Position numbers and translations under genes: made by a program
Shown: positions 1 through 19,350 of the stretch, in pieces
Numbering within the stretch: the stretch's first letter is position 1
Layout of the letters: each line of letters starts with the position of its first letter
The notes under the pieces: generated by a model
Told to the model about the DNA's origin: nothing
What the model saw: the letters and a program-made list of their open reading frames with translations, nothing else
Database searches by the model: none
From: Jatrophihabitans sp.
GTDB taxonomy: Bacteria; Actinomycetota; Actinomycetes; Mycobacteriales; Jatrophihabitantaceae
Assembly (NCBI GenBank): GCA_036399055.1
Contig: DASWNX010000038.1
Coordinates: forward strand, 1 to 38,751
Length of the DNA: 38,751 bases
Direction of reading: 5' to 3'

Positions 1-1
1 G

Positions 2-724
2 ACGTCGCGGGCCCGCCGCGCGGCCGCCACGCCTGAGGGACTTCGCCGGCCCTCGCCCCGGCCCTCGCCGTCCGCCGCCGCAGCCACGGCGGCTGGGCCC
101 GCTGCAGTCGCAGCGGCTTCGGCGGCTGATCCTGCCACCGCCACGGCGGCTGCTCCCGTCGCCGACTCTGCGCCCGACAGCCTGGACGCGCAGCCGGCCG
201 AGCTGGTGAGCCGTCCGCCGTCGGAGGAGGAGAGGGACCGGCGCGCCCCGACCTGGCTGGTCGCGGTGCTGACGGTCCTCGTGCTGGCGTTGGGCGGCCT
301 GGACGGCTGGCTGCTGACCTCACAGCCTGCGTCGGGTTCGCGGGCCGAGCGTGACCAGGCGCTGTCCACCGCCAAGTCGGCCGTTCCGCTGATCCTGTCC
401 TACAACCACCAGCGGTTCGACTCCGATGTGGCCGCCGCCAAGGCCCGGCTGACCGGTCGGGCCGTCACCGACTACGTCCAGGCGATGGCCAAGACCATCA
501 AGCCGACGGCGACCAAGGTCCAGGCGGTCGTGCAGGCCCAGACCAATGGCGCCGGCGTCGAGGCGGTGTCCGACGACGGCGCCCAGGTGACGGTGGTGGT
601 GTTCGGCGAGCAGAAGGTCACCAACACCTCGCTCAAGGCGCCTCGACTCGACCTGTTCCGGGTCCGGGTCACCCTGGACCGGGTCCAAGGGCAGTGGCTG
701 GTGTCCAAGTTCGACCAGATTTAA
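2..724 (+). CDS. Mce-associated membrane protein (5' end outside window)
   Basis: The reading frame is open from the first bases of the window, so the start lies outside it; an internal GTG at 206 is possible but has no clear ribosome-binding site. The visible N-terminal part is a low-complexity Ala/Pro/Thr tail. Next come a charged stretch, a single membrane segment (WLVAVLTVLVLALGGLDGWLL, cut short here as WLVAVLTVLVLALG) and an extracytoplasmic domain of about 140 residues ending in a WLVSKF-type motif. That layout is typical of actinobacterial Mce-associated (Mas) proteins, which are thought to stabilise Mce lipid-import complexes; the exact role is not known. No mce genes are in the window. 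The family call is by pattern memory, not by search. Confidence 0.7.
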   Translation, partial: TSRARRAAATPEGLRRPSPRPSPSAAAATAAGPAAVAAASAADPATATAAAPVADSAPDSLDAQPAELVSRPPSEEERDRRAPTWLVAVLTVLVLALGGLDGWLLTSQPASGSRAERDQALSTAKSAVPLILSYNHQRFDSDVAAAKARLTGRAVTDYVQAMAKTIKPTATKVQAVVQAQTNGAGVEAVSDDGAQVTVVVFGEQKVTNTSLKAPRLDLFRVRVTLDRVQGQWLVSKFDQI

Positions 725-931
725 CGACCCGCCCGATGCCTGCGTCGGCGCCGCGTCGCCGTCGCCGGGCGCGGATGCTTGACGCGCGGTCCCTGGCGGG
801 GCACCCTGTGCGTGCACTGCAGGAAAGCCTCGCAGGGCCATTGACTACGGCAACTCCCGGCTGGAATCCTTTGCCGAAGACGCGCTCGGGCAGTTGGCTC
901 CCGACCGCAGCAGCGCCACTAATGGGTGGCC

Positions 932-960
932 TGGACAGGTGTGCCGATCTCGGCTAGACT
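932..960 (+). promoter_or_regulatory. rpoBC promoter (-35 TGGACA, -10 TAGACT)
   Basis: TGGACA at 932-937 and TAGACT at 955-960 are separated by exactly 17 nt, a good fit to the housekeeping actinobacterial sigma factor. Transcription would start near 967, giving an rpoB leader of about 165 nt. The bases after the -10 (GCTAATTTGCGCTGCC) resemble rpoB start regions I remember from other actinobacteria. The rest of the 409-nt gap between the upstream gene and rpoB (725-1133) shows GC-rich sequence but no ORF I can support. Confidence 0.65.
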
Positions 961-1133
961 GCTAATTTGCGCTGCCCTCAAACAACCGTTGGCCCGTACA
1001 GGGTCTACTTCCTGCTGTCTGAGACGGAACGGAAAAACTGGTAGGACCGGGCCGGCGCAACAGATCAGAAGCTGCAGTGCTGCGGGTAGCCCCAGCAGGG
1101 CAGCGGTGGACCAAGTCCTCGGAAGGACGCATC

Positions 1134-4586
<3,453 letters not shown>

Positions 4587-4592
4587 TCCGCT

Positions 4593-4618
4593 GTCCGGCG
4601 GCGCCCGCGCCGCCGGAC
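4593..4618 (+). other. Stable hairpin in the rpoB-rpoC gap
   Basis: An 11-bp perfect G/C-rich stem (4593-4603 with 4608-4618) closes a CCCG loop just after the rpoB stop codon. There is no U-tract, so it is more likely an mRNA-processing or stability element, or a partial attenuator, than a full terminator. Downstream rpoC must be expressed, and no separate rpoC promoter is evident in the 85-nt gap. Confidence 0.6.
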
Positions 4619-4671
4619 TCGGATGCGAATCTGCACCACCCACGGTTTTACAGACGTAGAAGGTAGGAACC

Positions 4672-8571
<3,900 letters not shown>

Positions 8572-8584
8572 CCTGAAAGCACGA

Positions 8585-8624
8585 CCGCGGGCCGGTGACC
8601 CTGAAGGGGGTCACCGGCCCGCGG
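8585..8624 (+). terminator. rpoBC operon terminator
   Basis: A perfect 16-bp stem (8585-8600 with 8609-8624) closes an 8-nt loop, starting 13 nt after the rpoC stop; the following CCGTTT is a short T-run. A second near-copy of the 3' arm lies at about 8634-8660 and could pair with the same 5' arm with one mismatch and a longer base. The remaining bases up to 8742 hold only GC-rich imperfect repeats. Confidence 0.8.
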
Positions 8625-8742
8625 CCGTTTCCAGGGGGTCACCGACCCGCGGTCGTTTAAGGCTCTGGCCGCTCAGGACCGTGCAGGGCGCGCTGCGGCG
8701 CCTGCGGGCGCCTGCGGCAGCGCACTCGGGCTGAGGAACGAA

Positions 8743-8775
8743 AGAAGGGCCGCACCCATCGGGTGCGGCCCTTCT
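8743..8775 (-). terminator. Terminator of the cold-shock gene
   Basis: A perfect 15-bp inverted repeat (8743-8757 with 8761-8775) ends 14 nt after the stop codon of the minus-strand csp gene. Read on the minus strand it is followed by TTCGTTCC, a T-rich tail. It could also work as a backstop for rpoBC read-through on the plus strand, although no T-run follows it in that direction. Confidence 0.8.
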
Positions 8776-8789
8776 GTCAAACTGCGAAC

Positions 8790-8996
8790 TTAGATCGGGC
8801 GAACGTTCTCCGCCTGCGGGCCCTTCTGGCCCTGGGTGGTGTCGAACTCGACCCGCTGGTTCTCGTCCAGGCTCCGGTAGCCATCGCTGGCGATCGCCGA
8901 GTAGTGGACGAAGACGTCCGGTAGTCCATCGCCGTCGGGAGCGATGAAGCCGAAGCCCTTTTCGCTGTTAAACCATTTGACGGTTCCCTGTGTCAT
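8790..8996 (-). CDS. Cold-shock domain protein (CspA family)
   Basis: A 68-aa single cold-shock domain, the usual full length for this family of small RNA/ssDNA-binding proteins that melt mRNA structure. The RNP1 motif KGFGFI is at residues 13-18 and RNP2 (VFVHY) at 28-32, both intact, with the N-terminal GTVKWFN signature. The start ATG is preceded on the minus strand by GCAAGGAG at suitable spacing. The gene stands alone, opposite in direction to the flanking rpoBC and str operons, with its own terminator and a long, structured leader. It could be any of the csp paralogues, so no letter is assigned. Confidence 0.95.
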   Translation of the reverse strand: MTQGTVKWFNSEKGFGFIAPDGDGLPDVFVHYSAIASDGYRSLDENQRVEFDTTQGQKGPQAENVRPI

Positions 8997-9092
8997 GTGT
9001 CTTTCTCCTTGCTAAATGCGGTTCGAAGCCCACACCGCGTGGACTCCGGGTTGTCGTCTTGTGTTACCCCGCCGTTCAGCCGAGAAGAACAA

Positions 9093-9121
9093 AACGCCCG
9101 CTGCTAGTACCCGCGGGCGTT
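9093..9121 (-). promoter_or_regulatory. Attenuator-like hairpin upstream of csp
   Basis: A 9-bp perfect stem (9093-9101 with 9113-9121) closes an 11-nt loop. Read on the minus strand it is followed by TTTGTTCTTCTC, so it has the form of an intrinsic terminator, about 97 nt upstream of the csp start codon. It may be an attenuator or cold-sensing element in the csp leader, or the terminator of another transcript. I could not locate a convincing csp promoter beyond it. Confidence 0.5.
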
Positions 9122-9341
9122 CAGAGAAACGATCGTGGAAAACTGCAACTGCAACCACGGAAAACCGTAGCACGAATGCTCAGGCCGTTGTGCACCTTCC
9201 CCCAGAACCGGCCGCGCGCCGGACACAGGCCCCGTTCCGCCGGGCCCAAGCTCCTCGTTGGGTGGCGCGGGTCACGATCACTGCGGGGGTGCGGGCCATC
9301 CCGTCCGCGAGCGCGCCCCGTCCTGGCGCTGCGGGCCGCGC

Positions 9342-9437
9342 CAGTCTCACGTCGGCGAACAGCGCCAGTGCCACGCCGGCGAACAGCGCCGGTCTCAGGC
9401 CCGCGAACAGCGCCGGTCTCAGGCCCGCGAACAGCTC
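9342..9437. repeat. Four tandem copies of a 24-bp unit
   Basis: Four consecutive 24-bp units occupy 9342-9365, 9366-9389, 9390-9413 and 9414-9437. Units 3 and 4 differ at one base; units 1 and 2 are more diverged. The shared core is GCGAACAGC. Frames crossing the repeat on both strands are open, but none has a family resemblance, so I do not call a gene. The wider gap 8997-9538 otherwise holds the csp leader and GC-rich sequence with no supported gene. Confidence 0.85.
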
Positions 9438-9538
9438 CCGGCTTGCCGCCTTGGGCCCCCGCGCGCGCATCCGTCCGCGGCGGCGACCCGAAGGGGGGAG
9501 TGGGTCAGTTTGACCCCAGAAGGTGCTTAGGTTGAGCC

Positions 9539-9796
9539 GTGGAGCCTACGTTTTTTCGGCAGCGTCCCAGGCGCCGTGCGTTCATCCGGCGGAGGGGTCG
9601 CTACGAAGTCTGGCGCGTCGACGCCGAACCTACGGAGGTATGGGAATGGGACCTGGATGCGTTCCTGGACGGCCGGCGCTGGCCTGCTGACTATTGGGCG
9701 GCGGTCCACGAGGCTCAGCGGGCCTTTCGTGAAGCCGACGATTCCTGGGTGGAGTTTCCCTCGGGCCGCCGGGTCGCAGTACCGCCTAGCGGCTAG
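9539..9796 (+). CDS. Hypothetical protein, 85 aa
   Basis: I do not recognise this protein. It starts at GTG 9539 with a possible AGAAGG 18 nt or more upstream, so the start is not certain. The sequence is rich in Arg and Trp with a basic N-terminus (RQRPRRRAF), then an acidic/aromatic middle (VWEWDLDAFL) and a short C-terminal strand-like segment. There are no membrane segments. Codon third positions are less G/C-biased than in the neighbours. A small hairpin (9792-9807) overlaps the stop codon. It lies between csp and the str operon promoter and seems to be a free-standing gene. Confidence 0.5.
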   Translation: MEPTFFRQRPRRRAFIRRRGRYEVWRVDAEPTEVWEWDLDAFLDGRRWPADYWAAVHEAQRAFREADDSWVEFPSGRRVAVPPSG

Positions 9797-9976
9797 GTGG
9801 CCCTAGCAGCCTGTGACGTAGGGATTCGGCCAAGGCCCCGGCCCGGTGCTCGTAAGACCGGCTAGGGCCGCCTCGCTTACTTGCGCGCGCACCCGGAACG
9901 TAAACCCTGCCGACGACGAAAGCAGCCCGAAAACCCATCCTCTTCACACTGACCCACTACCGAAGGGGGCTCGATT

Positions 9977-10004
9977 TTGATCCCAGACCGGGCAACGGTA
10001 TTGT
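9977..10004 (+). promoter_or_regulatory. Candidate str operon (rpsL) promoter
   Basis: TTGATC at 9977-9982 and TATTGT at 9999-10004 are 16 nt apart. Transcription would start near 10011, leaving a leader of about 280 nt before rpsL. The call rests on matches to sigma-70-type consensus and on the position upstream of the first str gene. Confidence 0.5.
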
Positions 10005-10014
10005 TTGACTTTGT

Positions 10015-10289
10015 GCCCGGAGCCTCCGGGCGCTCACCTGTGTGCGTCGCCGGCTCCTGCTGATCGAAGCGGGTCCTTGACGCACCGGGGCCGTCCGGCA
10101 GTCCTGCGGTGAAATCTTCCGCGGACAGCCCTGGGATGGGGCGCGACACGCCCGACCCCGTGGACCGGATGGGAACAACAGCAGAGCAGACACGTTGCCG
10201 GGCGGTGAGCCTGGCGAGGCTGGAGAAGTCCAGCCCGCCGGTGGACCTTTCCACGACGTACCGCAGACGAAGGGGAGATTGCAGGCCGC
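10015..10289 (+). other. Long rpsL leader with a start-proximal hairpin
   Basis: No gene is supported in 9797-10289. The leader opens with a 7-bp perfect stem (10015-10021 with 10025-10031) immediately at the predicted transcription start, followed by several short imperfect stems. A purine-rich ribosome-binding site for rpsL (GAAGGGGAG) lies near its end. Such leaders often bind S7 or S12 or act as processing sites, but I cannot recognise a known class here. Confidence 0.4.
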
Positions 10290-10664
10290 ATGCCTACGAT
10301 CCAGCAGCTGGTCCGCAAGGGGCGGCAGGACAAGATCAGCAAGACCAAGACCCCGGCGCTGAAGGGTTCTCCGCAGCGACGTGGGGTCTGCACGCGTGTG
10401 TACACGACCACGCCTAAGAAGCCGAACTCCGCGCTGCGCAAGGTCGCTCGCGTCCGGCTGACCAGCGGGATCGAAGTCACCGCCTACATCCCCGGTGTCG
10501 GCCACAACCTGCAGGAGCACTCCATCGTGCTCGTGCGCGGCGGCCGGGTGAAGGACCTCCCCGGCGTCCGTTACAAGATCATTCGCGGTTCGCTGGACAC
10601 CCAGGGTGTCCGCGGCCGCAAGCAGTCACGTAGCCGTTACGGCGCGAAGAAGGAGAAGAGCTAA
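10290..10664 (+). CDS. rpsL: 30S ribosomal protein S12
   Basis: S12 sits in the decoding centre of the 30S subunit and controls accuracy. The protein is 124 aa, the usual length, with the family signature [13 protein letters not shown]. Lys43 and Lys88, the classical streptomycin-resistance positions (E. coli 42 and 87), are both wild-type lysines, so no S12-based resistance is predicted. It is first in the str operon. Its TAA stop overlaps the rpsG ATG by one base, indicating coupled translation. Confidence 0.99.
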   Translation: MPTIQQLVRKGRQDKISKTKTPALKGSPQRRGVCTRVYTTTPKKPNSALRKVARVRLTSGIEVTAYIPGVGHNLQEHSIVLVRGGRVKDLPGVRYKIIRGSLDTQGVRGRKQSRSRYGAKKEKS

Positions 10665-11134
10665 TGCCCCGTAAAGGCCCGGCTCCCAAGCGGCCCTTGG
10701 TCATCGACCCGGTCTACCAGTCCGGTCTGGTGACCCAGCTGGTCAACAAGATCCTCACTGACGGCAAGCGCTCCACCGCCGAGAGCATCGTCTACGGCGC
10801 GCTGGAAGGCTGCCGCGAGAAGAACGGCACCGACCCGGTGGTCACGCTCAAGCGCGCCCTGGACAACGTCAAGCCGACCCTTGAGGTGCGCAGCCGCCGC
10901 GTCGGTGGCGCGACCTACCAGGTTCCCGTCGAGGTCCGCACCCCGCGCCAGACCACGCTGGCCCTGCGCTGGCTGGTCGGCTACTCGCGGGCCCGTCGTG
11001 AGAAGACCATGACCGAACGCCTGATGAACGAGTTGCTGGACGCCAGCAACGGCCTGGGCGCGAGCGTCAAGCGCCGTGAGGACACCCACAAGATGGCCGA
11101 GTCGAACAAGGCCTTCGCGCACTACCGCTGGTAA
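10664..11134 (+). CDS. rpsG: 30S ribosomal protein S7
   Basis: S7 is a primary 16S rRNA-binding protein of the 30S head and, in E. coli, the autogenous repressor of the str operon. The 156-aa product has normal length and the conserved N-terminal [10 protein letters not shown] and the central [11 protein letters not shown] segment. It begins within the rpsL stop codon and is followed by a 61-nt gap and fusA. Confidence 0.99.
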   Translation: MPRKGPAPKRPLVIDPVYQSGLVTQLVNKILTDGKRSTAESIVYGALEGCREKNGTDPVVTLKRALDNVKPTLEVRSRRVGGATYQVPVEVRTPRQTTLALRWLVGYSRARREKTMTERLMNELLDASNGLGASVKRREDTHKMAESNKAFAHYRW

Positions 11135-11195
11135 CACCCACTGGCGTCCAGTTCAGCCTGCAAGCTGACGAAGCAAATCTGACGAAGAAGGAATG

Positions 11196-13292
<2,097 letters not shown>

Positions 13293-13381
13293 GCCAGTCC
13301 CGAGCTCTAGCACCCGGCATCACCAACATCCATAAGACCAAGTAGACGGCCAACAGCCCGACCAAAGGGAGAGGATCCACA

Positions 13382-14575
<1,194 letters not shown>

Positions 14576-14590
14576 CACTCGTTGGAAGTT

Positions 14591-14626
14591 CGGCGGCCGG
14601 GCAGCCTGCTCGGGGCTCGGCCGCCG
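14591..14626 (+). terminator. Hairpin after tuf (end of str operon)
   Basis: A 9-bp perfect stem (14591-14599 with 14618-14626) with an 18-nt G/C-rich loop lies 15 nt past the tuf stop. There is no U-tract, so it may be only a partial terminator or a processing site. The rest of the 175-nt gap to rpsJ shows no promoter I would defend. Confidence 0.5.
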
Positions 14627-14750
14627 GACCACACGTCACACCGCTTCGATCCGTGACCACGGACCGCGAGCTTGAACCTGAGCACCAGATCGACTCCGTG
14701 CGAGCGCTGGCGCGAGCACTATCGACCACAGTGAGGACGAGAAAGCCACC

Positions 14751-15056
14751 ATGGCTGGACAGAAGATCCGCATTCGGCTCAAGGCCTATGACCACGAGGC
14801 CATTGACGCCAGCGCGCGAAAGATCGTCGAAACCGTGACGCGCACCGGCGCTCGCGTTGTCGGGCCGGTGCCCCTGCCGACCGAGAAGAACGTGTACTGC
14901 GTCATCCGCTCGCCGCACAAGTACAAGGACAGCCGCGAGCACTTCGAGATGCGCACCCACAAGCGTCTCATCGACATCCTGGACCCGACGCCCAAGACGG
15001 TCGACGCGCTGATGCGCATCGACCTACCGGCCAGCGTCGACGTCAACATCCAGTAG
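14751..15056 (+). CDS. rpsJ: 30S ribosomal protein S10
   Basis: S10 belongs to the 30S head and also serves as NusE in transcription antitermination. The 101-aa product matches the family length, with the signature segment [20 protein letters not shown]. It opens the S10 operon after a 175-nt gap and is followed by rplC 22 nt later. Confidence 0.99.
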   Translation: MAGQKIRIRLKAYDHEAIDASARKIVETVTRTGARVVGPVPLPTEKNVYCVIRSPHKYKDSREHFEMRTHKRLIDILDPTPKTVDALMRIDLPASVDVNIQ

Positions 15057-15078
15057 CAGCGGTTAGCGAGAATTCATC

Positions 15079-15732
15079 ATGACTAGTCAGAGCAAGGTGA
15101 TCCGCGGCATTCTGGGCGAGAAGCTCGGCATGACCCAGGTGTTCGACGCCAACAACCGGATCGTTCCGGTGACCGTCGTCAAGGCAGGGCCGTGCGTGGT
15201 GACCCAGATCCGGACCCAGGAGAAGGACGGCTACACCGCCGTCCAGCTCGCCTACGGCCAGATCGATCCGCGCAAGGTGACCAAGCCGTTGTCAGGTCAC
15301 TTCCAGGCAGCCGGCGTAACGCCACGGCGCCACGTGATCGAGCTGCGCACCTCCTCGACCGAGGGCTATGAGATCGGCCAGGAGTTCGGCGCGGACATCT
15401 TCGTCGACGGCGCGTCGGTAGACGTGACCGGCACCACCAAGGGCAAGGGCACCGCCGGTGTCATGAAGCGCCACGGGTTCCACGGCGTGTCGGCATCCCA
15501 CGGTTCCCACCGCAACCACCGCAAGCCGGGCTCCATCGGCGGCTGCTCGACACCCGGTCGGGTGTTCAAGGGCATGCGGATGGCCGGCCGGATGGGTGTC
15601 GACAGGCAGACCACCCAGGGACTTCGTGTCATCCGGGTCGACGCCGAGCGCGGTCTGCTGCTCATCGAAGGCGCCGTGCCCGGCCCCAAGGGCGGCCTGG
15701 TTCTCGTCCGTACCGCAGTGAAGGGAGCCTGA
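15079..15732 (+). CDS. rplC: 50S ribosomal protein L3
   Basis: L3 binds 23S rRNA early in 50S assembly and reaches toward the peptidyl-transferase centre. The protein is 217 aa, normal for actinobacteria, beginning with the [12 protein letters not shown] motif and holding the loop [20 protein letters not shown]. The ribosome-binding site is weak (GCGAGA). It is followed after 4 nt by rplD. Confidence 0.99.
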   Translation: MTSQSKVIRGILGEKLGMTQVFDANNRIVPVTVVKAGPCVVTQIRTQEKDGYTAVQLAYGQIDPRKVTKPLSGHFQAAGVTPRRHVIELRTSSTEGYEIGQEFGADIFVDGASVDVTGTTKGKGTAGVMKRHGFHGVSASHGSHRNHRKPGSIGGCSTPGRVFKGMRMAGRMGVDRQTTQGLRVIRVDAERGLLLIEGAVPGPKGGLVLVRTAVKGA

Positions 15733-15736
15733 TCCG

Positions 15737-16474
15737 ATGACTCTCACCGTTGACGTAGTCAGCCCGGCCGGCGTCGAGCCGGCCCGCAGCTCGATCGAGC
15801 TGCCCGCCGAGGTCTTCGACGTTCCGACCAACGTGGCCCTGATCCACCAGGTCGTGGTCGCCCAGCTCGCCGCCGCGCGGCAGGGCACCGCCTCGACCAA
15901 GACCCGCGGCGAAGTCCGCGGTGGTGGCAAGAAGCCGCACCGGCAGAAGGGCACCGGCCGGGCCCGGCAGGGTTCGACCCGCGCGCCGCAGTTCGCCGGC
16001 GGTGGCGTCGTGCACGGCCCCAAGCCGCGCTCCTATGACCAGCGCACCCCGAAGAAGATGAAGGCCGCCGCCCTGCGTGGCGCGCTCTCAGACCGCGCCC
16101 GGCACGGCCGGGTGCACGTCGCCTCGGCCCTGGTCGCCGGCGACAGCCCGTCCACCAAGGCGATCACGGCCTCGCTGGCCTCGATCAGCACGGCCAAGAA
16201 CCTTCTGGTCGTGATCCAGCGCGCGGACGAGCTGAGCTGGAAGAGCCTGCGCAACCTCAACGGGGTCCACGTGCTCGAGCCGGGTCAGCTCAACACCTAC
16301 GACGTGCTGATCTCCGATGACGTGATCTTCACCCTGGACGCGCTGGAGACCTTCCTGGCCGGACCGGCCAGCGGAAAGTCGGCCAAGGGCGCGGCGAGCT
16401 CGGCCGAGTTGGCCGACGCCGGCGACGTTGCTCAGGGCGAGACCCCGGTCGTGACCGAAGAGGATGAGAACTGA
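15737..16474 (+). CDS. rplD: 50S ribosomal protein L4
   Basis: L4 lines the peptide exit tunnel; in E. coli it also represses the S10 operon. The product is 245 aa. The core ends near residue 208 and is followed by an Ala/Ser-rich then acidic tail of about 35 residues (ending [10 protein letters not shown]) that goes beyond the usual bacterial length. The tunnel loop with [16 protein letters not shown] is intact. The stop overlaps the rplW start by one base (TGATG). Confidence 0.98.
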   Translation: MTLTVDVVSPAGVEPARSSIELPAEVFDVPTNVALIHQVVVAQLAAARQGTASTKTRGEVRGGGKKPHRQKGTGRARQGSTRAPQFAGGGVVHGPKPRSYDQRTPKKMKAAALRGALSDRARHGRVHVASALVAGDSPSTKAITASLASISTAKNLLVVIQRADELSWKSLRNLNGVHVLEPGQLNTYDVLISDDVIFTLDALETFLAGPASGKSAKGAASSAELADAGDVAQGETPVVTEEDEN

Positions 16475-16770
16475 TGTTTGACGATCATCGCGACGTGCTG
16501 CTCGCCCCGGTCATCTCCGAGAAGAGCTACGGGCTGCTGGACCAGAACAAGTACACCTTCGACGTCCACCCGGACGCCAACAAGACGCAGATCAAGATCG
16601 CTGTCGAGAAGGTTTTCAACGTCAAGGTGACGGATGTGAACACTCTCAATCGTCAGGGCAAGCGCAAGCGGACCCGATTCGGATACGGCACGCGCAAGAG
16701 CATCAAGCGCGCTGTCGTCACCCTCCGCGAGGGGGACCGCATCGAGGTCTTCGGCGGACCTGCGGCCTAG
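16474..16770 (+). CDS. rplW: 50S ribosomal protein L23
   Basis: L23 sits at the tunnel exit and docks trigger factor and SRP. The 98-aa protein shows the family start [11 protein letters not shown] and the [16 protein letters not shown] region. It is translationally coupled to rplD by a one-base overlap and lies 30 nt before rplB. Confidence 0.99.
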   Translation: MFDDHRDVLLAPVISEKSYGLLDQNKYTFDVHPDANKTQIKIAVEKVFNVKVTDVNTLNRQGKRKRTRFGYGTRKSIKRAVVTLREGDRIEVFGGPAA

Positions 16771-16800
16771 CGGGACACGGGACAGGAACGGACTTCAGAT

Positions 16801-17634
16801 ATGGGTATCCGCAAGTACAAGCCGACGACTCCCGGTCGCCGTGGTTCCAGTGTCGCCGACTTCGTCGAGGTCACCAGGACCACGCCGGAGAAGTCACTGG
16901 TCCGGCCGCTGCACAACCGTGGCGGCCGTAACAACACCGGCCACATCACCACGCGCCATCAGGGTGGTGGGCACAAGCGCGCCTACCGGCTGATCGACTT
17001 CCGCCGCAACGACAAGGACGGGGTGCCGGCCAAGGTCGCGCACATCGAGTACGACCCGAACCGGACCGCGCGGATCGCGTTGCTGCACTACGCCGACGGC
17101 GAGAAGCGCTACATCATCGCGCCGCGGACGTTGAAGCAGGGCGATGAGATCGAGAACGGCCCGGGCGCTGACATCAAAGCGGGCAACTCGCTGCCGCTGC
17201 GCAACATCCCGGTCGGCACCACGGTGCACGCGATCGAGCTGCGCCCCGGCGGTGGCGCCAAGATCGCCCGCTCCGCCGGCGCCAGCGTGCAGCTGGTGGC
17301 CAAGGACGGCCCGTACGCCCAGCTGCGGATGCCCTCCGGTGAGATCCGCAACGTCGACGTGCGCTGCCGCGCCACCGTCGGCGAGGTCGGCAACGCCGAG
17401 CAGAGCAACATCAACTGGGGCAAGGCCGGCCGGATGCGGTGGAAGGGCAAGCGCCCGACCGTCCGAGGTGTCGCGATGAACCCGGTGGACCACCCGCACG
17501 GCGGTGGTGAGGGCAAGACCTCTGGTGGCCGGCACCCGGTCAACCCGGCTGGCAAGCCTGAAGGCCGCACCCGTTCCCGTAAGGCGAGCGACTCGATGAT
17601 CGTCCGCCGCCGCAAGTCAAACAAGAAGCGTTAG
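16801..17634 (+). CDS. rplB: 50S ribosomal protein L2
   Basis: L2 is required for subunit joining and peptidyl-transferase activity. The 277-aa product has the typical basic N-terminus, the central SH3-like domains and the C-terminal motif [12 protein letters not shown] with its conserved histidines (His231 and His233). The next gene rpsS begins 8 nt later. Confidence 0.99.
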   Translation: MGIRKYKPTTPGRRGSSVADFVEVTRTTPEKSLVRPLHNRGGRNNTGHITTRHQGGGHKRAYRLIDFRRNDKDGVPAKVAHIEYDPNRTARIALLHYADGEKRYIIAPRTLKQGDEIENGPGADIKAGNSLPLRNIPVGTTVHAIELRPGGGAKIARSAGASVQLVAKDGPYAQLRMPSGEIRNVDVRCRATVGEVGNAEQSNINWGKAGRMRWKGKRPTVRGVAMNPVDHPHGGGEGKTSGGRHPVNPAGKPEGRTRSRKASDSMIVRRRKSNKKR

Positions 17635-17642
17635 GACCAGCC

Positions 17643-17921
17643 ATGCCTCGCTCGCTCAAGAAGGGCCCCTTCGTCGACGACCACCTGCTCAAGAAGGTGG
17701 ATGTCCAGAACGACAAGGGCAGCAAGAACGTGATCAAGACCTGGTCGCGGCGCTCGACGATCATTCCGGACATGCTGGGTCACACCATCGCGGTGCATGA
17801 CGGCCGCAAGCATGTCCCGGTGTTCGTCACCGAGGGCATGGTCGGCCACAAGCTCGGCGAGTTCGCCCCGACCCGCACCTTCCGGGGTCACATCAAGGAT
17901 GACCGCCGGTCCCGCCGGTAG
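17643..17921 (+). CDS. rpsS: 30S ribosomal protein S19
   Basis: S19 works with S13 in the 30S head near the A-site tRNA. The 92-aa product has the full family pattern: [10 protein letters not shown] at the start and [13 protein letters not shown] near the end. The 62-nt gap to rplV contains nothing recognisable. Confidence 0.99.
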   Translation: MPRSLKKGPFVDDHLLKKVDVQNDKGSKNVIKTWSRRSTIIPDMLGHTIAVHDGRKHVPVFVTEGMVGHKLGEFAPTRTFRGHIKDDRRSRR

Positions 17922-17983
17922 TCGCGCCGCTTCATCCGATTCGTTCACACCGATCAATCAGTCAGACTTAAGGGATATCGCAG

Positions 17984-18406
17984 ATGGCAGCCAACGAACC
18001 CGACGCAGCTGTGCGGACCGCCTTCGCGCGGGCGTCGCAGGTCAACGTGACGCCCATGAAGGCGCGTCGCGTCATCGACCTGATTCGCAACAAGCCGGCA
18101 TCGGATGCGCTTTCGGTGCTCAAGTTCGCACCGCAGGCAGCGTCTGAGCCGGTTGCGAAGGTGCTGGCCTCCGCGATCGCCAACGCTGAGAACAACTTCA
18201 ACCTCGATCCCGAGACGCTGATCGTCTCGCGGGCCTTCGTCGATGAGGGCCCGACTCTCAAGCGGTTCCAGCCGCGGGCGCAGGGACGGGCCTTCCGGAT
18301 CCGCAAGCGCACCAGCCACATCACCATCGAGGTCGAGAGCGTAGAGAGAGTCGCGAAGGCCGGCTCGTCTTCGCGCAACACCGGCAAGAAGGGGAGCACC
18401 CGCTAA
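17984..18406 (+). CDS. rplV: 50S ribosomal protein L22
   Basis: L22 lines the exit tunnel opposite L4 and is a known macrolide-resistance site. The product is 140 aa with a slightly extended N-terminus and a Ser/Lys-rich C-terminal tail. The tunnel hairpin segment ([20 protein letters not shown]) is complete with no insertion. Its stop overlaps the rpsC ATG by one base. Confidence 0.99.
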   Translation: MAANEPDAAVRTAFARASQVNVTPMKARRVIDLIRNKPASDALSVLKFAPQAASEPVAKVLASAIANAENNFNLDPETLIVSRAFVDEGPTLKRFQPRAQGRAFRIRKRTSHITIEVESVERVAKAGSSSRNTGKKGSTR

Positions 18407-19347
18407 TGGGGCAGAAAGTAAACCCGAACGGGTTCCGCCTCGGCATCACCACCGACTGGAAGAGTCGCTGGTTCGCCGACAAGAACTACGCCGAGTACGT
18501 CAAGGAGGACGTCGCGATCCGTCGCCTGATGTCCAAGGGGATGGAGCGAGCCGGGATCGCCAAGGTGGAGATCGAGAGGACCCGTGACCGGGTCCGGGTC
18601 GACATCCACACCGCGCGGCCGGGCATCGTGATCGGTCGCCGGGGCGCTGAGGCCGACCGGATCCGCGGCGAGCTGGAGAAGCTCACCGGCAAGCAGGTCC
18701 AGCTGAACATCCTCGAGGTCAAGAACCCCGAAGCCGATGCCCAGCTGGTCGCCCAGGGCGTGGCCGAGCAGCTGTCCAACCGCGTCAGCTTCCGTCGCGC
18801 GATGCGCAAGAGCATGCAGTCGACCTTGAAGAGCCCAGGGGTCAAGGGCATCCGGGTGCAGTGCTCCGGTCGCCTCGGCGGCGCCGAGATGAGCCGCTCG
18901 GAGTTCTACCGCGAAGGCCGGGTGCCGTTGCACACCCTGCGCGCCAATATCGACTACGGCTTCTACGAGGCCCGCACGACCTTCGGCCGGATCGGCGTGA
19001 AGGTCTGGATCTACAAGGGCGAGGTTCCCACCGGCTCGCGTACCGAGCGCGAGGCCGCAGTCGCGGCCGAGGCTCTGCGCCAGCGTCGTGACCGGCCTGC
19101 CCGGCCCCGCCGCTCCGGCTCGCAGGGCACCACCGGCGTCTCGACCGAGGCAGGCCGCGCGGCCGACGCCGGCGATGCTCCGTTGGCGACCGCGGTGCTT
19201 GACACCGAGCCGGTTGACTCGCCAGTGGTCGACGCGCTGGCCGTCGAAGGCCGGGCCGTCGAGGCGCCGGTGACCGACACCGCTGAGACGCCGGCGGCCG
19301 ACGCCGTCGCGCCGGCAGCTGAGAACACCGAAAACACTGAGGGCTGA
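18406..19347 (+). CDS. rpsC: 30S ribosomal protein S3 with long acidic tail
   Basis: S3 contributes to the mRNA entry channel and its helicase activity. At 313 aa it is longer than the roughly 210-280 aa usual for bacteria. The conserved core ([12 protein letters not shown] at the start, KH-domain [13 protein letters not shown], and the [16 protein letters not shown] segment) ends near residue 215. The last 95 or so residues are low-complexity, rich in Ala, Val, Asp, Thr and Glu. Such tails occur in actinobacterial S3 but vary in length. It starts within the rplV stop codon. Confidence 0.98.
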   Translation: MGQKVNPNGFRLGITTDWKSRWFADKNYAEYVKEDVAIRRLMSKGMERAGIAKVEIERTRDRVRVDIHTARPGIVIGRRGAEADRIRGELEKLTGKQVQLNILEVKNPEADAQLVAQGVAEQLSNRVSFRRAMRKSMQSTLKSPGVKGIRVQCSGRLGGAEMSRSEFYREGRVPLHTLRANIDYGFYEARTTFGRIGVKVWIYKGEVPTGSRTEREAAVAAEALRQRRDRPARPRRSGSQGTTGVSTEAGRAADAGDAPLATAVLDTEPVDSPVVDALAVEGRAVEAPVTDTAETPAADAVAPAAENTENTEG

Positions 19348-19350
19348 CAC

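Noticed and set aside
841-869. TTGACT followed by an AT-poor stretch as a second rpoB promoter
   Set aside because: No acceptable -10 at 16-18 nt; the 932-960 pair is far better.
1016-1022. TGTCTGA in the rpoB leader as a third operator copy
   Set aside because: No CAGACA partner at the right spacing; a single half-site is expected by chance.
9180-9470. 96-codon minus-strand frame through the 24-bp tandem repeat
   Set aside because: Open frames occur on both strands because the repeat length is a multiple of three; no start signal or recognisable product.
9957-10520. Minus-strand frame across the rpsL promoter
   Set aside because: It overlaps rpsL and its regulatory region, with no ribosome-binding site.
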